NCBI RefSeq assembly: GCF_016584115.1
Contig: NZ_NRSK01000014.1
Span: 1-64,000, forward strand
Length of the DNA stretch: 64,000 bases
Reading direction: 5' to 3'
DNA from: Ectothiorhodospira mobilis
Lineage (GTDB): Bacteria > Pseudomonadota > Gammaproteobacteria > Ectothiorhodospirales > Ectothiorhodospiraceae
The notes below the pieces were generated by a model that was not told the origin of the DNA, made no database searches, and worked only from the letters and a program-made list of their open reading frames with translations. Of this stretch, positions 8,070 through 20,763 are shown piece by piece. Numbering within the stretch: position 1 is the stretch's first letter; each line of letters opens with the position of its first letter. Made by a program: the position numbers and the translations under genes.

Positions 8070-9041
8070 ATGTCCCGCGGACCCCTCGCCCTGCTCGCGG
8101 CCGCCGCACTGGCGGCGCTGGTGGCACTGCATCCCGCCCCCGCCACGGAATGGAAGGCCCCGCATCTGCAGGAGCATCCCCTGGTGGGGCGGATCTGGTC
8201 CGTGGATCATGCCCGATTCCTGTCCCGGGAAGAGCTGCGCCAGCATCTGCAGGGTGCCGCGTATGTGCTCCTGGGGGAGGTGCACGACAACCCGGATCAT
8301 CACCGCCTCCACGGCGAGGTCCTCGAATGGCTGGCCCGGGGGGAGGGGGAAGGACCCGGGGTGGCCTTCGAGATCTTCGACCGGGGGCAGCAGCCCCGCA
8401 TCGACCGCCTGCGCGCCGGGGGGGTGCGGGAGGCCGAACGTCTGGGGCGGGAGCTGGAGGTGGCGGTGCGCCACTGGCCCTGGCCCCTGTACCGCCCCCT
8501 GGTGCAGTGGGTCCTGGACCAGGACCGGCCCCTGGTGGCGGCCAACCTGTCCGCGCCCCGGGCGGCGCGCATCGCCCGCCAGGGGATGGATGCGGTGCTG
8601 GGGGCGGAGCAGGTCCGCCGGCTGGGGCTGGACCGGTCCCTGCCGGCGGCCGCCGGCAGGCGGCTGGTGGAGGACATCCTGGAGGCCCATTGCGGTTATC
8701 TGCCGGCGGAGCGGGTGGGCGGCATGGTGCAGGCCCAGCGGGCCCGGGACGCGGTCATGGCCCGGGCCCTGCAAGAGCTGGCGGCCCGTCCTGCCGTGCT
8801 CATCGCCGGCAACGGCCATGTCCGCCGCGACTATGGGGTGCCGTTCTACCTGCCCGGGGACCGGGTGCTGAGCGTGGGGTTCCTGGAGGTCTCCGAAGAC
8901 CGCCGGCGCATGGCCGATTACGGCGATACCCTGCAGGGGCGGTATGACATCGTCTGGTTCACCCCGCGGGTGCGCGTCACCGACCCCTGCGAGGCGTTTC
9001 GCCAGCAGCTGGAGGGCATGGGCCAGGAGCCGGGCGGTTGA
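8070..9041 (+). CDS. ChaN-like (Tiki superfamily) exported protein
   Basis: Probable exported protein of 323 residues. An N-terminal signal segment (LALLAAAALAALVALHPA) is followed by the ChaN domain. The family motif LLGEVHDNPDHH (about residues 68-79) and a late AGNGHVRRDYGVP are present. ChaN proteins bind heme-like ligands or are related to EreA/Tiki hydrolases, and are usually linked to iron uptake. No lipobox cysteine is visible, so this member looks periplasmic rather than lipid-anchored. It stands alone between rnd (divergent) and mreD (convergent), so context gives no pathway. Confidence 0.82.
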   Translation: MSRGPLALLAAAALAALVALHPAPATEWKAPHLQEHPLVGRIWSVDHARFLSREELRQHLQGAAYVLLGEVHDNPDHHRLHGEVLEWLARGEGEGPGVAFEIFDRGQQPRIDRLRAGGVREAERLGRELEVAVRHWPWPLYRPLVQWVLDQDRPLVAANLSAPRAARIARQGMDAVLGAEQVRRLGLDRSLPAAAGRRLVEDILEAHCGYLPAERVGGMVQAQRARDAVMARALQELAARPAVLIAGNGHVRRDYGVPFYLPGDRVLSVGFLEVSEDRRRMADYGDTLQGRYDIVWFTPRVRVTDPCEAFRQQLEGMGQEPGG

Positions 9042-9050
9042 GTGTCGGCC

Positions 9051-9542
9051 TCAGGCCAGGTGGGGGCACCAGCGCCGGCGTACCCCCCGCAGCAGGACAA
9101 AGACCAGGGGCCAGCAGGGGATACTGGTGAGCAGGGGGGCCCAGTAGTGCCAGGTGCCGGGCTCATGGCCGGTGATGCCATCCACCCACAGGATCACCAG
9201 CAGGTACAGGGCCAGCATCCCCCCCACCGTGATGGCCTGTTGCCAGAGGGGGGCGAAGCGCACCTGCTGATGCAGGCGGATGGCGATCCAGGCGATGAGG
9301 GCCAGGGCCAGGGCGTGCTGTCCCAGCAGGGCCCCCCGGGCCACGTCCAGCAGCAGGCCGGCGATCCAGGCCGTGCCCACGCCCACGCGGCGGGGCAGGG
9401 CCATGTTCCAGTAGAGCACGGCCATGGCCAGCCACTCCGGGCGCCAGGGACTGAGCCATTCCGGCAGGGGCATGATCATGAGCCCCAGGGCGAGGATCAG
9501 GGTGGCCGGGATGGCGAGCAGCGGTGCGGCCGGGCTAGGCAT
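9051..9542 (-). CDS. mreD: Rod shape-determining protein MreD
   Basis: Integral inner-membrane protein of the elongasome, working with MreB and MreC to guide lateral wall synthesis. The 163-residue protein is almost entirely hydrophobic, with about five membrane segments, and it follows mreC as usual. A six-G run abuts the first ATG (9548) and is a better distance from the second (9542, MPSPAAPL), which is chosen. Both starts overlap or nearly abut the mreC stop at 9535-9537, implying translational coupling. Confidence 0.88.
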   Translation of the reverse strand: MPSPAAPLLAIPATLILALGLMIMPLPEWLSPWRPEWLAMAVLYWNMALPRRVGVGTAWIAGLLLDVARGALLGQHALALALIAWIAIRLHQQVRFAPLWQQAITVGGMLALYLLVILWVDGITGHEPGTWHYWAPLLTSIPCWPLVFVLLRGVRRRWCPHLA

Positions 9543-10482
9543 CGCCATCCCCCCGCGGTTCGGTCTTGTCCGGGGTCACCCCGGCGGGCGGGGAGGCGTC
9601 CTGCCCGGGGGTGCGGGCAGGGGGGGCTTCCTCCAGCGAGGGTTCCGGGGCCTGTTCCTGCCGCCGGCTCCATAGCAGCAGCACCTCCCGGGTGCGGTCG
9701 AGACGGGCCAGAGGGCGGGCCTGGACCACGGCGAACTCCGCCCCCTCGGGGCGCTCCACATGCACCACCTCGGCCACGGGGTAGTCCGCCGGGAAGCGCT
9801 CGCCCAGGCCGGAGGTGCGCACCATGTCCCCCACGCGCACGTCTTCACTGGGGGGGATGAAGCGCAGTTCCAGGCGTTTGGGATTGCCCGTGCCCATGGC
9901 CAGGGTGCGCAGCCCCGTGCGCTGGATGCGCACCGGGAGGGCGTGGCTGGGGTCGGAGATGAGCAGGGCGATGCTGTGCATCGGGTGCACCTCCAGCACC
10001 TGCCCCACCACCCCCTGGGCATTGATCAGGGGTTGTCCCGGATAGACGTCGTGCACCCGGCCCTTGTCCAGCACCACCTGCTGGCGGAAGGGGTCCAGAT
10101 CCACGGACAGGAGTTCGGCGATCACCACCTCCTCGCGCACCCGGGAGGAGGTGTCCAGCAGGGTCCGCAGGCGGGCGTTTTCCGCCTGCAGGGCCTCGAA
10201 GCGCAGCATGCGCCCCTGCAGGCGCAGGTTCTCCGCCTGCAGGCGGGCGTTGCGGGAGATGAGGGTCCGGTGTGTGGCGAACTGTTCGGACGTCCAGCGG
10301 CCGATGCGCACCGGCAGGTCCGCGGCGTATTGCACGGGGTAGACCAGGGTGGCCAGGGCGGAGCGCAGCTCCTGCAGGTGCTGGTGACGATGGTCCAGGG
10401 TCATGAGGACCAGGGAGAGGGCGGCACAGAGGACCAGCCGTAACGCCGGGGAGGGCCCCAGGTTAAAGAGCGGCTGTTTGAT
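9535..10482 (-). CDS. mreC: Rod shape-determining protein MreC with an ATC start
   Basis: Single-pass inner-membrane protein whose periplasmic part links MreB to wall synthases. The first ATG in frame is at 10404 (MTLDHRHQHL), but that start would remove the family's N-terminal cytoplasmic and membrane segment. The frame is open upstream and encodes KQPLFNLGPSPALRLVLCAA and so on, which matches the usual MreC N terminus. This stretch begins with ATC at 10480-10482, seven bases after a perfect GGAGGAGG. No ATG, GTG or TTG precedes it in frame before a stop at 10507-10509. I therefore annotate an ATC start, giving 315 residues. After the membrane helix come a coiled coil (about 75-110), the beta-rich MreC core and a Pro-rich tail. 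A sequencing error changing ATG to ATC is the main alternative. Confidence 0.85.
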   Translation of the reverse strand: MKQPLFNLGPSPALRLVLCAALSLVLMTLDHRHQHLQELRSALATLVYPVQYAADLPVRIGRWTSEQFATHRTLISRNARLQAENLRLQGRMLRFEALQAENARLRTLLDTSSRVREEVVIAELLSVDLDPFRQQVVLDKGRVHDVYPGQPLINAQGVVGQVLEVHPMHSIALLISDPSHALPVRIQRTGLRTLAMGTGNPKRLELRFIPPSEDVRVGDMVRTSGLGERFPADYPVAEVVHVERPEGAEFAVVQARPLARLDRTREVLLLWSRRQEQAPEPSLEEAPPARTPGQDASPPAGVTPDKTEPRGDGDA

Positions 10483-10489
10483 GGCGGAT

Positions 10490-10497
10490 CCTCCTCC
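10490..10497 (-). promoter_or_regulatory. Strong ribosome binding site preceding the mreC ATC codon
   Basis: GGAGGAGG on the minus strand lies seven bases from ATC 10482-10480, ideal spacing for initiation. There is no such site before the ATG at 10404. It lies in the short gap after the mreB stop. Confidence 0.85.
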
Positions 10498-10502
10498 CGG
10501 CG

Positions 10503-14950
<4,448 letters not shown>

Positions 14951-14965
14951 GGCCCGCCGGATGCG

Positions 14966-14993
14966 TCCCGGTTCCGGGGTTCCGGAACCGGGA
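14966..14993. terminator. Perfect 12-bp hairpin after gatB
   Basis: TCCCGGTTCCGG and its exact complement enclose a GGTT loop, 16 bases after the gatB stop and 30 bases before the convergent MoeB-like stop. No T-run follows on either strand, so it may act with Rho or as an RNA-stabilising end. Confidence 0.55.
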
Positions 14994-15022
14994 CGGTCCG
15001 CCCCCAGCCCGGCGGAGCGGTT

Positions 15023-15778
15023 CTAGACCGCCGGGCGCACCCCGCACACCGGGCATGCGGGATCGCGGCGGATGCGGATGGTGCGCCACTCCATGGCCAG
15101 GGCATCCAGCAGCAGCAACCGCCCCCGCAGGGTGGGCAGCCCCAGGAGGGCCTTCAGGGCCTCGGTGGCCTGCAGGCTGCCCAGGACCCCGGGCAGGCTG
15201 GCCAGCACCCCCGACTGGCTGCATCCCTCCGCCTGCGTCTCCTCCGCCTCGCCATAGAGGCAGTGATAGCAGGGGCTGTCCGCCACCCCCGGCTCGAACA
15301 CCGTGAGCTGGCCCTCCATGCGGATCACCGCCGCCGACACCAGCGGCGTGCCCGTGGCCACGCTGGCCCGGTTGACGGCGAAGCGGGTGGCGAAGTTGTC
15401 GCTGCAGTCCAGCACCAGATCCGCCTCCCTCATGGCCGTCTCCAGGGCGGCCCCCTCCAGGGCCTGGGGCCACGTCTCCACCTCCACCTGGGGGTTGATT
15501 GCCGCGATGGCCTGTCGTGCCGACTCCACCTTGGGCCGGCCGATGCGGTCGGTGGTGTGCAGGATCTGGCGCTGCAGGTTGGACAGGTCCACCTGGTCGA
15601 AGTCCACCAGGGTGAGCCGGCCCACCCCCGCCGCGGCCAGGTACAGGGCCGCCGGGCTGCCCAGCCCCCCCAGGCCGATGATCAGGACCCGCGCCGCCTG
15701 CAGGCGGCGCTGGCCCTCCACCCCCACCTGGGGCAGCAGGATCTGGCGGCTGTAGCGCAGGAGCTGCTGATCGTCCAT
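15023..15778 (-). CDS. moeB: MoeB/ThiF-type adenylyltransferase
   Basis: E1-like enzyme that adenylates the C-terminal glycine of a small sulfur carrier (MoaD or ThiS), for molybdopterin or thiazole synthesis. The 251-residue protein has the nucleotide-binding GLGGLGSPA (35-43), the DxxN region LDCSDNFATR, and four zinc-ligand cysteines in CYHC (170, 173) and CPVC (242, 245). Cys186 in EGCSQSG matches the family's conserved cysteine. MoeB and ThiF are hard to separate by sequence; no partner gene is nearby. It ends before lipA, 8 bases away, so the two are likely cotranscribed. Confidence 0.88.
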   Translation of the reverse strand: MDDQQLLRYSRQILLPQVGVEGQRRLQAARVLIIGLGGLGSPAALYLAAAGVGRLTLVDFDQVDLSNLQRQILHTTDRIGRPKVESARQAIAAINPQVEVETWPQALEGAALETAMREADLVLDCSDNFATRFAVNRASVATGTPLVSAAVIRMEGQLTVFEPGVADSPCYHCLYGEAEETQAEGCSQSGVLASLPGVLGSLQATEALKALLGLPTLRGRLLLLDALAMEWRTIRIRRDPACPVCGVRPAV

Positions 15779-15786
15779 GGCCCGCT

Positions 15787-16764
15787 TCAGGACTCTGCCT
15801 TGCGCGCGGCGTCGTAGGCGGCGGCCTGCTGGTCCGCATGGTAGGAGGAGCGCACCATGGGGCCGCTGGCCACCTGGGAGAAGCCCAGGTCATAGGCCAC
15901 CCGGGCCAGGCGGTCGAACTCCTCGGGGGTGACGTAGCGGTCCACGGGCAGATGGTGCCGGCTGGGCTGCAGGTACTGTCCCAGGGTGAGCATCTCGCAG
16001 TCGTGGTCCCGCAGGTCCTTCAGCACCGCCTCCACCTCCTCCGAGGTCTCCCCCAGACCCAGCATGAGGCCGGACTTGGTGGGGATGTGGGGATGGCGCG
16101 CCTTGAAATCCTTGAGCAGGCGCAGGGACCAGGCGTAGTCGGCCCCCGGCCGGGCCTGGCGGTAGAGGCGGGGCACCGTCTCCAGGTTGTGGTTGAAGAC
16201 ATCCGGCAGGCCTTCCTCCAGCACCTCCAGGGCCAGCTCCATGCGCCCGCGAAAGTCGGGCACCAGGATCTCCACCCGGGTCTGCGGGCTCAGCTCCCGG
16301 GTGCGGCGGATGCATTCCACGAAATGGCCGGCGCCGCCATCCCGCAGGTCGTCCCGGTCCACGGAGGTGATGACCACATAGCGCAGCCCCATGGCCTGGA
16401 CCGTGCGCGCCAGGTTCAGGGGCTCTTCCGGGTCCAGGGGCTCGGGACGGCCGTGAGCCACGTCACAGAAGGGACAGCGGCGGGTGCAGATGTCCCCCAT
16501 GACGATGAAGCTGGCCGTGCCGTGGCTGAAGCATTCCCCCAGGTTGGGGCAGGAGGCCTCCTCGCACACGGTATGCAGGTGGCTGTCCCGCAGCACCCGC
16601 TTGAGGTGTTGCACCTGGGGATTGCCCTGGGCGCGGGCCCGGATCCAGGGGGGCTTGCGCTGTGGGCGCCGGGTGGGGTCGATCTTCACCGGGATGCGCG
16701 CCACCTTGTCGGCGGCCCGCTGCTTCTCGCCCCGTGCGGGGCGCTTGTGGAGGGTTTCGGTCAT
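15787..16764 (-). CDS. lipA: Lipoyl synthase
   Basis: Radical SAM enzyme that inserts two sulfur atoms into octanoyl groups on lipoyl domains. Both iron-sulfur cluster motifs are intact: the auxiliary cluster Cys67, Cys72, Cys78 ([12 protein letters not shown]) and the radical SAM cluster Cys93, Cys97, Cys100 (CTRRCPFC). The family's C-terminal RSSYHA, with the serine ligand, is present. Length is 325 residues. The usual partner lipB is not in the window. Confidence 0.97.
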   Translation of the reverse strand: MTETLHKRPARGEKQRAADKVARIPVKIDPTRRPQRKPPWIRARAQGNPQVQHLKRVLRDSHLHTVCEEASCPNLGECFSHGTASFIVMGDICTRRCPFCDVAHGRPEPLDPEEPLNLARTVQAMGLRYVVITSVDRDDLRDGGAGHFVECIRRTRELSPQTRVEILVPDFRGRMELALEVLEEGLPDVFNHNLETVPRLYRQARPGADYAWSLRLLKDFKARHPHIPTKSGLMLGLGETSEEVEAVLKDLRDHDCEMLTLGQYLQPSRHHLPVDRYVTPEEFDRLARVAYDLGFSQVASGPMVRSSYHADQQAAAYDAARKAES

Positions 16765-16833
16765 GGTGTGTTCCGTGGTCGTGCCGCCCGGGGCGGCAGT
16801 GACAAGGGGGCCGCCGTGGCGCGGGGCGCCTGT

Positions 16834-18072
16834 TCAGGCGGCGGAGGCGCCGAGCAGATCCATCACTTCGCGGATCTCCTCCCGGGCCTCCTCGAACAGA
16901 TCCAGTTTCAGTTCCCGGTCGGGCTCCGGCAGGCCCAGCTTGGCATAGGCCGGCACCTGGTCGTAGCGGGGGACATCCCCCCGGGCGGGGTCGTCGGTGT
17001 GGGCCAGGTAATAGAGCTGGGCCACCAGCACCACGTCGCAGTAGTCCGGGGGACGGGTCCCGTTGCGGTCCCAGCGTCCGCCCTCGCAGACCACCTGGAC
17101 GATATCCGCATCCAGACCCCAGTCGTTGATCACCAGTTCCCCCACCACCGGGTGCAGGTGCTGCAGGATCTCCTCCCGTTCCCCCTCGGGCAGGTCCGGA
17201 TGGAGGCGGGCCAGGTCGTCCAAAAGCGGTACCATGCCCACCTGATGCAGCAGCCCCGCCAGCATGGCGTGCTCCGCATCGAAGCCGTGGCCGTGGCGCG
17301 CCAGGATGTGGCTCAGGGCCGAGACGTGCACGCTGCGTTCCCAGAGGGTGCGCATGCGCTGCCGGATGGCGGGGATCTGCGTGCGGAAGACCTGCTTCAG
17401 GGCGATGGCGGTCACCAACTGGCGGGTGGTGTCAAAGCCCATACGGACGATGGCGTCGCGTACGTTGTGGATGGGGCTGCTGCCGCCGTAACGGGCGCTC
17501 TTGGCGGCCTTGAGCAGCCCCCCGGTCACCGCCATGTCGGTCTGGACGATGCGCGCCAGGCGGGCGGCGTCGATCTCCGGGTCGTTCATGGCCGCCTGCA
17601 TGCGCGTGGCCACCTCCGGCAGGGCAGGCAGGGCCAGCTGGCCGGTGATGATGCGTTGGTAGATGGCCCCGAACAGACCGCTCTCCATCTCACTGAGGGG
17701 GGTCTCACGGATCTCGTAGCCGGATTCCGTCTGTTGCCGGACCAGGGTCTCGTAGAGGTTGCGGTCGAGGCGCAGCAGGCGGCTGTGGGAGAGGGCGGTG
17801 GCGTAGTCCCGCAGCCGTCCCGTGCCGAAGACGGGTTGCTGCGCGCGCGGACCATGGGCCTCGATGATGAGCGGGCGTCCCTCGCTGAACAGGCTGATCT
17901 TGCCCTCCAGCAGGTAGAGCATCCAGCGGGTGGCATCGGCCGCCTGCAGCTTGTCGCCGGGGGCCAGATCCAGGTACACCGACTTGCGGGCCAGGTGTTC
18001 CCGGGCGGCGGGGTCCAGTTCGCCCACGGGGGTGAGCCGGTCCAGGAGCGTGGGATCGACGCTTTCAGCCAT
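16834..18072 (-). CDS. HDOD regulator with N-terminal barrel-like sensor (copy 2)
   Basis: A 412-residue cytoplasmic signalling protein. The first ~120 residues resemble a cyclic-nucleotide-binding-type beta barrel (hydrophobic strands, WMLYLLEGKISLF), without obvious cNMP-binding residues. The HDOD domain follows (about 135-340: ALPALPEVATRMQ, then VRDAIVRMGFDTTRQLV and LAGLLHQVGMVPLL). HDOD domains resemble HD phosphohydrolases but usually lack catalytic residues, and act as signalling scaffolds. It overlaps the stop of the upstream paralogue by 8 bases. The pair arose by tandem duplication but has diverged widely. Confidence 0.82.
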   Translation of the reverse strand: MAESVDPTLLDRLTPVGELDPAAREHLARKSVYLDLAPGDKLQAADATRWMLYLLEGKISLFSEGRPLIIEAHGPRAQQPVFGTGRLRDYATALSHSRLLRLDRNLYETLVRQQTESGYEIRETPLSEMESGLFGAIYQRIITGQLALPALPEVATRMQAAMNDPEIDAARLARIVQTDMAVTGGLLKAAKSARYGGSSPIHNVRDAIVRMGFDTTRQLVTAIALKQVFRTQIPAIRQRMRTLWERSVHVSALSHILARHGHGFDAEHAMLAGLLHQVGMVPLLDDLARLHPDLPEGEREEILQHLHPVVGELVINDWGLDADIVQVVCEGGRWDRNGTRPPDYCDVVLVAQLYYLAHTDDPARGDVPRYDQVPAYAKLGLPEPDRELKLDLFEEAREEIREVMDLLGASAA

Positions 18073-19288
18073 GGAGCACCTGTCGGATGATGGCCATCTC
18101 TTCCTCGGCCTCCCGCAGCACCGCCAGGTTCATGTCCTCCTCCAGCGGGCCGAGGCCCAGCTTGGCGAAGGCGGGCACCTGGTCCGGCCGGGGCAGGTCC
18201 TTTCCGTCCTCCTGCCGCCCCTGTCTGAACAGCTGGGAGACGATGATCAGGTCACAGTAGTCCGGCTCCGGGGCGGGATCCCGCATCCAGCGCTCGGACT
18301 GCTCCGCCACCATCACCATCTCCGGGTCCATGCCCCAGTAGTTCATCACCATCACCCCCGTGAGGGTGTGCAGCTTGTCGATGGTGGCCTCCAGGGCGGC
18401 GGGGGAGACCTCCAGGCCCTGGCGGGCCACATGCTGCAGGATGGGGATGGTGCCGATGCGGTGCATCAGGCCTGCCAGCTGGGCCCGTTCCGGTTCGAAA
18501 CCGCGCACGTGGCGGGCGAGCACATGGGCGATGGCGGAGACATCCACGCTGTGCTGCCAGAGGTGGTTCATGCGCTGGCGCACGGCGGGTGGGCCGCCGG
18601 AGAAGGTGTGTCGCATGGCCAGGTTGAAGGCCAGCCGTTCGGTGGTGCGAAACCCCAGGCGCACCACGGCCTCGCGGATGTTGGTGATGCGCTTGGTGGA
18701 GCGGTAGACGGGGCTGTTGGTGGCGTGGATCAGGGCCCCGGCCACCGAGGGATCGGTCTGGATCACCTGGGTGAGTTCGTCGATGCCGGCATCCGGGTCG
18801 CGGGTCAGGCGCTGGATGCTCATGGCCACCTCGGGCATGGTGGGCAGTTCCAGGCGGTTGCGCGTGGTGGCCTCGTAGACCCGCTGCAGGATCGCCGCCT
18901 CCTCCGTGGTGGTCTCGGTGTCCTCCACCTCGAAGCCGCGGGTGCGCTCGGCGTTGAGCAGGCGGGCGAAGGCCTCCTTGTCGACGCACAGCAGTACGCA
19001 GTCGGTCTCGGCCACGGCGAACTCCCCCTGGCCGCGCTCGCTGAACAGGGGCAGGTGGGCGCGGGTGGAGCGGCTGTCCACGGAGATGGGCGTGCCGCGG
19101 CGCACCAGGTTCACCGTCCCCGCCGCCAGGTAGAGCAGGTGATCCTGGTCATCGGCGGGGCTGAACTTGGCGCCGGCCCGCAGTCCCCGGGTCTGCACCT
19201 GCTGGCGCAGCTGCTCCAGGCCGGCCTCCGAGAGTTCCCGGATGGGGCTGAGGGGTCTGAGCAGTTCCGTTCGGATGGCAGCGGGCAT
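18065..19288 (-). CDS. HDOD regulator with N-terminal barrel-like sensor (copy 1)
   Basis: A 407-residue paralogue of the following gene with the same order: barrel-like domain (about 1-120, including HLLYLAAGTVNLVRR) and HDOD domain (about 145-345, ELPTMPEVAMSIQRL, then IREAVVRLGFRTTERLA and LAGLMHRIGTIPIL). It is first of the two-gene unit and starts 36 bases after the metY stop on the same strand, so metY could be cotranscribed. Function is unknown. Proteins of this type often affect motility, attachment or stress responses. Confidence 0.82.
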   Translation of the reverse strand: MPAAIRTELLRPLSPIRELSEAGLEQLRQQVQTRGLRAGAKFSPADDQDHLLYLAAGTVNLVRRGTPISVDSRSTRAHLPLFSERGQGEFAVAETDCVLLCVDKEAFARLLNAERTRGFEVEDTETTTEEAAILQRVYEATTRNRLELPTMPEVAMSIQRLTRDPDAGIDELTQVIQTDPSVAGALIHATNSPVYRSTKRITNIREAVVRLGFRTTERLAFNLAMRHTFSGGPPAVRQRMNHLWQHSVDVSAIAHVLARHVRGFEPERAQLAGLMHRIGTIPILQHVARQGLEVSPAALEATIDKLHTLTGVMVMNYWGMDPEMVMVAEQSERWMRDPAPEPDYCDLIIVSQLFRQGRQEDGKDLPRPDQVPAFAKLGLGPLEEDMNLAVLREAEEEMAIIRQVLHG

Positions 19289-19323
19289 GTTCCGGGTCCG
19301 CGGATGGATGGCGGCGGGGGGCT

Positions 19324-20598
19324 TCAGGCCGCCGCCTTCAGGGCCTGGTCCAGATCCTCCAGGATGTCGTCCACGTGCTCAAGGCCGATGGAGAGACGCA
19401 CCATGTCCTCGCCCACACCGGCCCGGGCCAGTTCCTCGGGGGAGAGCTGGCGGTGGGTGGTGGTGGCCGGATGGCAGGCCAGGGTCTTGGCGTCGCCGAT
19501 ATTCACCAGGCGCAGCGTGAGCTGGAGGGCGTCGATGAAGCGGGCCCCCGCCTCGCGCCCACCCTGGATGCCGAAGGAGAGGATGCTGGCGGGCCGGCCG
19601 CCCATGTACTTCTGCGCCAGGGCATGCTCGGGATGGTCCTCAAGGCCGGAGAAGTGCACCCAGTTGACCTTCGGGTGGTCGCGCAGGAAGCGGGCCACCG
19701 CCAGGGCGTTGTCGCAGTGGCGGTCCATGCGCACCGGCAGGGTCTCGATGCCCTGCAGGATGAGGAAGCTGTTGAAGGGCGACAGGGCGGCCCCCATGTT
19801 GCGCAGCGGCACCACCCGGGCACGGCCGATGTAGGCGGCCTCCCCGAAGGCCTCGGTATAGACCACGCCGTGGTAGGAGGGGTCCGGTTCGCACATCTGG
19901 GGGTACTTGTCCTTGTACTCGTCCCAGGGGAATCGGCCGGAGTCCACAATGGCGCCGGCCATGGTGGTGCCGTGGCCGCCCATGTACTTGGTGAGGGCAT
20001 GCACCACGATGTCGGCGCCGAATTCGAAGGGCCGGCACAGGTAGGGGGTGGGCACGGTGTTGTCGGCGATCAGGGGCACACCGTGTTCATGGGCCAGCTC
20101 CGCCAGGGCCTGGATGTCCGCCACGTTGCCCGCCGGGTTGCCGATGGTCTCGCAGAACACGGCGCGGGTCTGGTCATCCATGAGGGCGCGCATGGCGTCC
20201 AGGTCCCCCGGGGGGGCGAAGCGCACCTGGATGCCGTAGCGGGGCAGGGTGTGGGCAAAGAGGTTGTAGGTGCCACCGTAGAGGGTGCTGGTGGTGACGA
20301 TGTTGTGACCCGCGTCCGCCAGGGTCATGATGGCGTAGGTGACCGCCGACATGCCCGAGGCCAGGGCCAGGGCCCCCACACCCCCTTCCAGGGCCGCCAC
20401 CCGTTTCTCCAGGGCGTCGGTGGTGGGGTTCATGATGCGGGTGTAGATGTTGCCCTGGACCTTCAGGTCGAACAGGTCGGCCCCGTGCTGGGTGTCATCG
20501 AAGGCGTAGGAGGTGGTCTGGTAGATGGGCACCGCCACGGCCTTGGTGGTGGGGTCCGGGCTGAAGCCCGCATGCACGGCCAGGGTCTCGAATCTCAT
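19324..20598 (-). CDS. metY: O-acetylhomoserine sulfhydrylase (MetY-type PLP enzyme)
   Basis: PLP-dependent enzyme that joins sulfide to O-acetylhomoserine to form homocysteine. The 424-residue protein belongs to the Cys/Met metabolism family. Its longer length and motifs (AVHAGF, PIYQTTSYAF, the PLP lysine in HALTKYMGGHGT, and CHPATTTHRQLSPEE) fit MetY rather than MetB or MetZ. The start at 20598 has GGAGGAA just upstream; a GTG at 20610 overlaps that site and is less likely. MetY prefers the acetyl ester, a clue to what the MetA at 62-1138 may make. Confidence 0.92.
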   Translation of the reverse strand: MRFETLAVHAGFSPDPTTKAVAVPIYQTTSYAFDDTQHGADLFDLKVQGNIYTRIMNPTTDALEKRVAALEGGVGALALASGMSAVTYAIMTLADAGHNIVTTSTLYGGTYNLFAHTLPRYGIQVRFAPPGDLDAMRALMDDQTRAVFCETIGNPAGNVADIQALAELAHEHGVPLIADNTVPTPYLCRPFEFGADIVVHALTKYMGGHGTTMAGAIVDSGRFPWDEYKDKYPQMCEPDPSYHGVVYTEAFGEAAYIGRARVVPLRNMGAALSPFNSFLILQGIETLPVRMDRHCDNALAVARFLRDHPKVNWVHFSGLEDHPEHALAQKYMGGRPASILSFGIQGGREAGARFIDALQLTLRLVNIGDAKTLACHPATTTHRQLSPEELARAGVGEDMVRLSIGLEHVDDILEDLDQALKAAA

Positions 20599-20647
20599 CG
20601 GTTCCTCCACGGGAAGTCCCGTCCCCCGAAGCGGCGCGGGCAGGCGA

Positions 20648-20674
20648 CGGTGGCGGCAACCCGTTCAGCCACCG
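20648..20674 (-). promoter_or_regulatory. Unassigned hairpin in the metY leader
   Basis: Seven-base arms (CGGTGGC and GCCACCG) enclose a 13-base loop about 50 bases before the metY start. It could be an attenuator or part of a metabolite-sensing leader, but I could not match it to a known SAM or SAH riboswitch consensus. Confidence 0.3.
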
Positions 20675-20763
20675 CCAGGGATGCGGACGGTCTCGCGGCC
20701 CGTCTGTGCCGCGGCAAGGGATGTTGCAAGGGGAGTCATGATAGCGGAATTTTGCTGCATACG

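Noticed and set aside
10405-10479. mreC starting at the 10404 ATG
   Set aside because: It would lack the membrane anchor and has no RBS, while the upstream frame encodes the usual MreC N terminus behind a perfect RBS.
20599-20763. Known SAM or SAH riboswitch before metY
   Set aside because: I could not find the conserved core of SAM-I, SAM-II or SAH types, so only an unassigned hairpin is listed.
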